From Carnegiea gigantea (Eukaryota > Streptophyta > Magnoliopsida > Caryophyllales > Cactaceae): 64,000 bases of DNA. The stretch spans positions 224,001 to 288,000 of the forward strand of contig JAKOGI010000827.1 of the NCBI GenBank assembly GCA_029747015.1. Reading direction: 5' to 3'. The translations under genes and the position numbers were made by a program. The notes below the pieces were generated by a model. That model was not told where the DNA came from, did no database searches, and worked only from the letters and a program-made list of their open reading frames with translations. The first letter of the stretch is position 1. Every line of letters starts with the position of its first letter. This document shows positions 59,141 through 64,000 of this stretch, piece by piece.

Positions 59141-59751
59141 TTAAATAGACTGAACCTTCTGGGATTTAACTGAGTTGAACCTTGACTCATCTCCGTCATC
59201 CTCTCCTTGTTGAAGAGAATTTAACCTCAAATTCTCAGGGGGTTCATCTTCCAAATGGGGACTTAAATTAGCCACATTAAAGGTGGCTGAAACCCCATAA
59301 TCTCCAAGCAGTTGGACTATATAAGCATTGTCGTTGATCCTTTCTAGCACTTTAAAAGGACCATTAGCACTTTGGCTTAACTTGGATTTCCTTTACTATA
59401 GAAACCTCTCTTTTCTCACATGTACCTAAACCAGATCCCCAAGTTAAAAAACGATTTTTAACCTATGCCTATTAGCCTTGTCTTGGTAGCTGACATTACT
59501 CTTCGAATCTTCTCTATGACCTTATCATGTAGCTCCTAGATTGCCTTAACTCGCTTCTCAGCTTCCACACTTGGCTTCCTTCCAGCTCTCTTGGAGTCCA
59601 GTCCATTGGAGTCAAAGGTTCAACAGCATACGCCACTTTAAAGGAAGAAATGCTAGTGGACTTATATGGAGCTTTGTTGTAAGCAAACTGCAAATGGGAA
59701 AGTGAGAGGTCCCAAGCCTTGGCATGATTCTTGATCAACACCCTCAGCAGG
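59141..59751 (-). pseudogene. Chromovirus-like integrase C-terminal part
   Basis: The frame at 59751-59514 reads RVLIKNHAKAWDLSL, LQFAYNKAPYKST and VEPLTPMDW, the end of the integrase core after the catalytic Glu. A second frame at 59350-59141 reads LERINDNAYIVQL and GVSATFNVANLSPHL, the integrase C-terminal barrel. The sequence is cut at 59752 by family B copy 2; the rest would lie right of the window. Confidence 0.8.
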
Positions 59752-61504
59752 TGATAATTCATATCTTATATATAATTTTCTCCTTCATTTCACCTACTTT
59801 TAAGTGTTTTAAATATATTTTTATGAGTAAATAATCAATATTTTATGTGATTTTCTGGTAGAAACAAAATAGATGAATTTGAGCACGAAATTGATAAATT
59901 CAACTCGATTTTGGTCAAGCTCAAATGGAATTGATACCCAAATTGTGCAAGACCCAACATAGAGTAAAGCCCAGGCCCGTCTAAGCAAAAGGCCAGCCCA
60001 ACAAAACAAAGAACAAAAAGAAAAAAATCAAGGAAAAGAAGAGTTGCCCACCGCTTACCCAGCAGCACAGGCCTGGTCCGCGCAGCCCAAGTCAGCTAGC
60101 ATTCTCCCTCTATCTCTCTCAGGGAACCAGCCCGAATGGGCTTGTTTCTCCTTCCCAACCCCATGTGGACTTCTGCTCGGCCCAACTCGCATTCTCATAT
60201 CCCATACACTCTTCTTTTCTCTTTTGCCTCTTTCCCTCCAGTCCAGTAGCTCCTAGACAGGCTTGTTAGCTCGGCCAGACAGCAGCCCCAGCAGCCCTTC
60301 TCTCCCTCTTCTTTCCCTTGCCCGAATGGGCCTGTTCTCCCAGCTTGCTCCGTGGCCCAGCTAGCACAGCATCAATCCTAGGCGGCGCATCACTCCAAGC
60401 AGCTCAGTTTCTTTTCCAAGGGCCTTATTTCCCACATGGCTAATTGTTAACCTAGTCAAATGCAATTAATCAAAAATTAATTTTGCTTAAGAATAGCTTT
60501 TTCTTATGCATCATAACATCCAAAATATTAATTGACATTAATTTTCATTAATTTTTAGCCATCAAGGGAGGCTGATTTTCCACTATAAAAAGGGACCATG
60601 GGTTGAAGCATCCACACACTCATTCATTCATCCATTCATCCATTCAAGTATCCAAGCAGTCTTCCATCTTCTATCCTCTATTTTTTTTAGAGAGTAGAGA
60701 GTATTTTGTAAGATAAAATTATTTAAGCTGAGGGATTTAGACGAAAATAAGCTGAAAATTAGCAATTTTTCTCTTCTCTTCTCATCTTATTTGTGAGTCA
60801 CATTTGAGAGTTTACACTTCATTTCATCATTTGTGTACTTTAGTACAAACGTTTGGGCATAGGAAGTTAAATGCACCAATTTTAATGGTGTTTTCACTAA
60901 CTATGGCCAGCTAGACTACTTATTTCTAGGATTAGGAAGGATCCTTGGTAATAATATTGGTTTTGCTACTTTCTTATGGGGTTGTTCTTCTCTCTTTCAT
61001 TCCATAATTTGAGATTATGCTTGAACTTAACCTATTTATGCATCTTAATATCATTGTTTAATCATGTTGATGACAATAGTTCAATTTGCTATCTTAAATG
61101 AATATTAGACCTCGTAGGCTAATATGATGATTATACAATTGGGCTTAAAATAATAATTGTTAACATTAAATAATTTATACTAGAAATTAGATGAGTTATG
61201 TCCAAAAAGAATAACTCATACTAAAGCACTAGATAAATAACCTCATTTGATAATTATAATCTTCTTTTTAATTTATGGCCTAATGTTTGTAGTTTAGGTT
61301 GAACAAGAGGCAAATTGAACACCCATTTGAATTAGTAAATCAATATTTCCATCAATGTTGAAATTCAAAATCCTAGATCGTTCTCCAATTTGATTTCTCT
61401 TCACTCTCTTGACTCATTTACTCTTCTTTTGTTCAATTAATTCATGATGATAATCGAACTCCTCAATTGAGCTATTCTTTATAATTGGTGAAGTTAAATT
61501 GAAA
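59752..61504 (+). repeat. 5' LTR of family B copy 2, lacking its end
   Basis: Follows the copy 1 LTR up to CTCCTCAATTGAGCTATTC and CTTTATAATTGG. About 130 bases that end the other LTRs (through CCACATCA) are missing, and the primer site follows almost directly. Confidence 0.8.
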
Positions 61505-61510
61505 AGTTTT

Positions 61511-61528
61511 TGGCGTCGTTCTTGGGGA
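61511..61528 (+). other. Primer binding site, tRNA-Asp type, family B copy 2
   Basis: TGGCGTCGTTCTTGGGGA, 14 of 18 bases of the tRNA-Asp site. Confidence 0.8.
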
Positions 61529-62030
61529 AGAAATAGTGATTTTTGAATTTTCTCTTCCCTTTATTCTTTATCTTTTTTTTTCTTTTCCTCTCATCCCCGC
61601 AAATCCAACAGTTTTATTTATTTATTCTCTATCACATTTCCTTTTATTTTTATTGTTTCATTCCCCAATCCCTCCTAATCTAACCATTTATTTTTGTTCT
61701 TGCCTCTCCCTTCTAATCTAACTATTTGTCCTATCCCTTCTTACCTAATCCAATCTAATCTAACTCTTTTATTTCTATGATTTTATTTATTGTATCTAAT
61801 CTAACAATCCCCCTCACTTATATTTCATTTTTTCTCTTTTTATTTCTTTATTTTTCTTTTTTTGCTTCATTTCCCCCTTCCCTTGGATCTTTCTTTTATT
61901 TATTTAGTTTTTTGTCTTTCTTTTCTCTCTTCTCTTTTCTTCTTATTTTGTTTTGTGGTTATTGTTGTGGTGATTTTATTCTTTTCTTTTGGTGCTTTTG
62001 GGTATATGCATGGTAGACATTTTTTATGCT
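61529..62030 (+). other. Leader of family B copy 2
   Basis: T-rich, low-complexity leader equivalent to 26923-27421. Hydrophobic frames inside are by-products of the T runs. Confidence 0.6.
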
Positions 62031-63540
62031 TAGATCTTGATGAAATTGAATGCTCTCTTTGTAAGATAAGAGCCAAGAAAAAGGAATATAAGAAAAAGAT
62101 GGCTGAAGAGCAAACCCCACCACCTAAGTAACTTAAGGAGTATTTCACTCCCTCCACATAAGATTCACATACAAGAACATATGTACCCATTGTTACGGTG
62201 TAATTTGAGATTAAACATTCTCTTATCCAAATGCTCCCATCGTTTTATGGGCTAGAGTTTGAAAATCCTTTCAAGCATGTTGATACATTCTTAGAGATTT
62301 GTTCCACTGTGTTTTTGAATAATATCTTTGATGATGCTCTTTGCTTGTGACTTTTTACTTTTTCTTTGAAAGATAAAGCTAAAGTTTAGTTGCATACTAA
62401 GACAAATATCACTACTTGGGATCAATTGCAAAAAGAATTCTTGAAAAAGTTTTTCTCTATTGGTAAACTGACCACCTTACGGTGTGCTATAACCACATTC
62501 CCGCAAAATAAAAATTAACAATTGCATGAAAGTTGGGAACGGTTTAAAGAGTTGTTACAGAGATGTCCCCACCATGGGAACGGTTTAAAGTCTCGAGTTT
62601 TTATTCTGGTTTAGATAAGCATAATAGGCAAATGATTGATACATCTTGTGGCGATAGTTTTTTGTATAAAACTCCCGCAAAAGCTTGGGAATTATTTGAA
62701 CATTGAAGTGAAAATTCACACTCGCATGTTACTTCCTCACATTCTAATTTACCTAGGCAATTAGGAAGTAAAGGGGAGATTTATGAGGTTTTACATTCAG
62801 TTGAATTTTCTAGTAAAGCTGATGCTTTAGCTAAGAAATTTGATCAATTATTATGCATGAACAAAGTGTTTAACGCCCCTTCTATGCAAGATGTGTATTC
62901 GATTTGTGTAGTTGTATACATGCTTCTGTTGACTGTCCCTGTATTTATAAGTCTGACTGTGTGACTGAACAAGTAAATGCAGCCCAAGGCCTTCCTCTAC
63001 CCAACAATCCTTATTCCAATACCTATACTAATGGTTAGAGGAATCATACTAATTTTTCATGAAGGTCTTAAAATGTTGAGAATCCTCAAGCATAGTCTAA
63101 CAGACCTACGCCTCCTGGTTTTCAAAACCAAAGATATGCACATCCCCCTTCCTATCAAGCTCCGTCTGGGAGCTTTGATATAGACAAGGTAATTTCTACC
63201 CTTGGTACCTTGACTTATGTTATACAAAATGTTGACTCTAAGGTCCAAGAAGTTGAGTCTAAAATGCATATTGTTGATTCTCACTCACAATCTATAGCTA
63301 AGTTAGAAACCTAACATGGGCAACTAGCCATAGCTGTAGGTAAAAGAGAAGAAGGAAAACTTTCAAGTCACCCCATATAGAATCCTAAAGGCCAACAATT
63401 TGAGCAACTGAAAGTTGTAATGGTTCTTATGAGTGGTAAAGAAGTGGATAACATGGTGAGTGAGAAGGAACATGATAAAGAGGCAAGACCTAAGATAATA
63501 GAGAGTGACCTTGAGATTGAAAAAGAGAATAACCCACCCC
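62031..63540 (+). pseudogene. Family B gag, copy 2
   Basis: MAEEQTPPPK at 62099 and the IRAKKKEYKKK piece before it match copy 1. The capsid part holds SFYGLEFENPFKHVDTFLEI, WDQLQKEFLKKFFSI and ESWERFKELL. Stops follow at close intervals from 62129 on. Confidence 0.8.
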
Positions 63541-64000
63541 TGCTCTTATTGTGCCTGACCCTACTATGAGATATAAGCCAAGGGTTCCTTACCCTCAAGC
63601 TTTGGATGGACCATTCCCGTCCAACAAATATAAGCAAAGAGATGCATCCAAGAGATGTTTAAGCAAATTAAGGTCAATCTTCCCCTTTTGGAAGCAACTA
63701 GACAGATCCCAGCCTATGTTAAGTTTCTTAAAGACATGTCACTTTTAAAAGGAAATCTAAAGATGACAATTCTAAAAAGGTTCTTCTAAGTGAACAGGTG
63801 AGCTCGATTTTAAAATGTGAAACTCCACCTAAATTCAAAGATCCCAGTCTCCCTACCATTTCATGTTTAATTGGAAATTACAAGATTGAAAGGGCACTTT
63901 TGGATTTGAGTTCTAGTGTTAATTGATACCATATTCTGTTTACTTAGAGCTGGGATTAAGTGAACTGAAACCTTCCAACTGTACCCTTCGACTTGCTAAT
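63541..64000 (+). pseudogene. Family B gag-protease linker and protease start, copy 2
   Basis: Linker with RYKPRVPYPQALDGPFPS-like sequence, then SSILKCETPPKFKDPS and the active-site strand ERALLDLSSSVN, where DLG of copy 1 reads DLS. The window ends inside the protease. Confidence 0.75.

Larger units (their letters stand above)
59752..64000 (+). mobile_element. Athila-like LTR retrotransposon, family B copy 2, right part outside the window
   Basis: Starts TGATAATTCATATC inside the integrase fragment. 5' LTR, Asp primer site, leader, gag and the start of protease follow in order on the plus strand and match family B copy 1. It leaves the window at 64000. Many stops in gag show it is older or more damaged than copy 1. 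Confidence 0.85.

Noticed and set aside
61536..62016. Hydrophobic frames suggesting a membrane protein
   Set aside because: T-rich leader of family B copy 2; the copy 1 leader is noncoding.

Overview
This window is plant nuclear DNA, most likely from a eudicot, and it consists almost entirely of transposable elements. The plant signs are Athila-, Tat- and chromovirus-type Ty3/gypsy elements, a primer site for tRNA-Asp, a CACTA (En/Spm) element, a Mutator-like element (MULE) and a shred of an NB-ARC disease-resistance gene. The species cannot be read from the sequence. No intact host gene, tRNA, rRNA or CRISPR array was found. Nearly every coding region carries stops and frameshifts, and many ORFs over 60 codons are antisense or LTR shadows.

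Layout, left to right. 1-4150: the 5' part of a minus-strand Athila-like element (called family A here), cut by the window edge. 5083-6245: a broken gag fragment of a second Athila-like family (family B). About 6860-8149: a possible solo LTR. 8155-35950: a four-level nest. A decayed Tat-like element (plus strand) was split in its protease by a chromovirus-like element (9205 to about 35470, plus). That element was split in its integrase C-terminus by a family A element (14945-34372, minus). Family A was split in its ORF1 by a family B element (18646-29143, minus). The two inner insertions have perfect 5-bp target duplications, AGTAC and CTATA. The outer one has TAAAG on both sides.

36209-43864: a long-LTR element (3' LTR 3.17 kb) with tRNA-Met-type primer site and polypurine tract but no coding domains inside, a LARD-like layout. 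46079-57686: an old MULE with inverted terminal repeats of about 180-200 bp. It carries two convergent genes, a small GRF-type zinc-finger gene on the left and a MURA-type transposase on the right. A 6.6-kb CACTA element (50069-56673) sits in the transposase upstream region. 57840-58180: an NB-ARC pseudogene fragment. 59141-59751: the end of a chromovirus-like integrase (minus), interrupted by a second family B element (59752-64000, plus) that runs off the right edge.

How the parts relate. Family B carries a complete gag-protease-RT-RNase H-integrase order and is the best-preserved coding element. Family A has gag, protease and an Athila-type ORF1 but no RT or integrase in either copy. A and B share a tRNA-Asp primer site, TGATAA LTR starts and a similar 3' layout, so B-like elements could have supplied enzymes to A (inference). 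The least expected items are the MULE with a GRF zinc-finger partner gene, the shared protease-to-RNase H-tail junction in family A, and a second copy of the polypurine-tract sequence inside family A.
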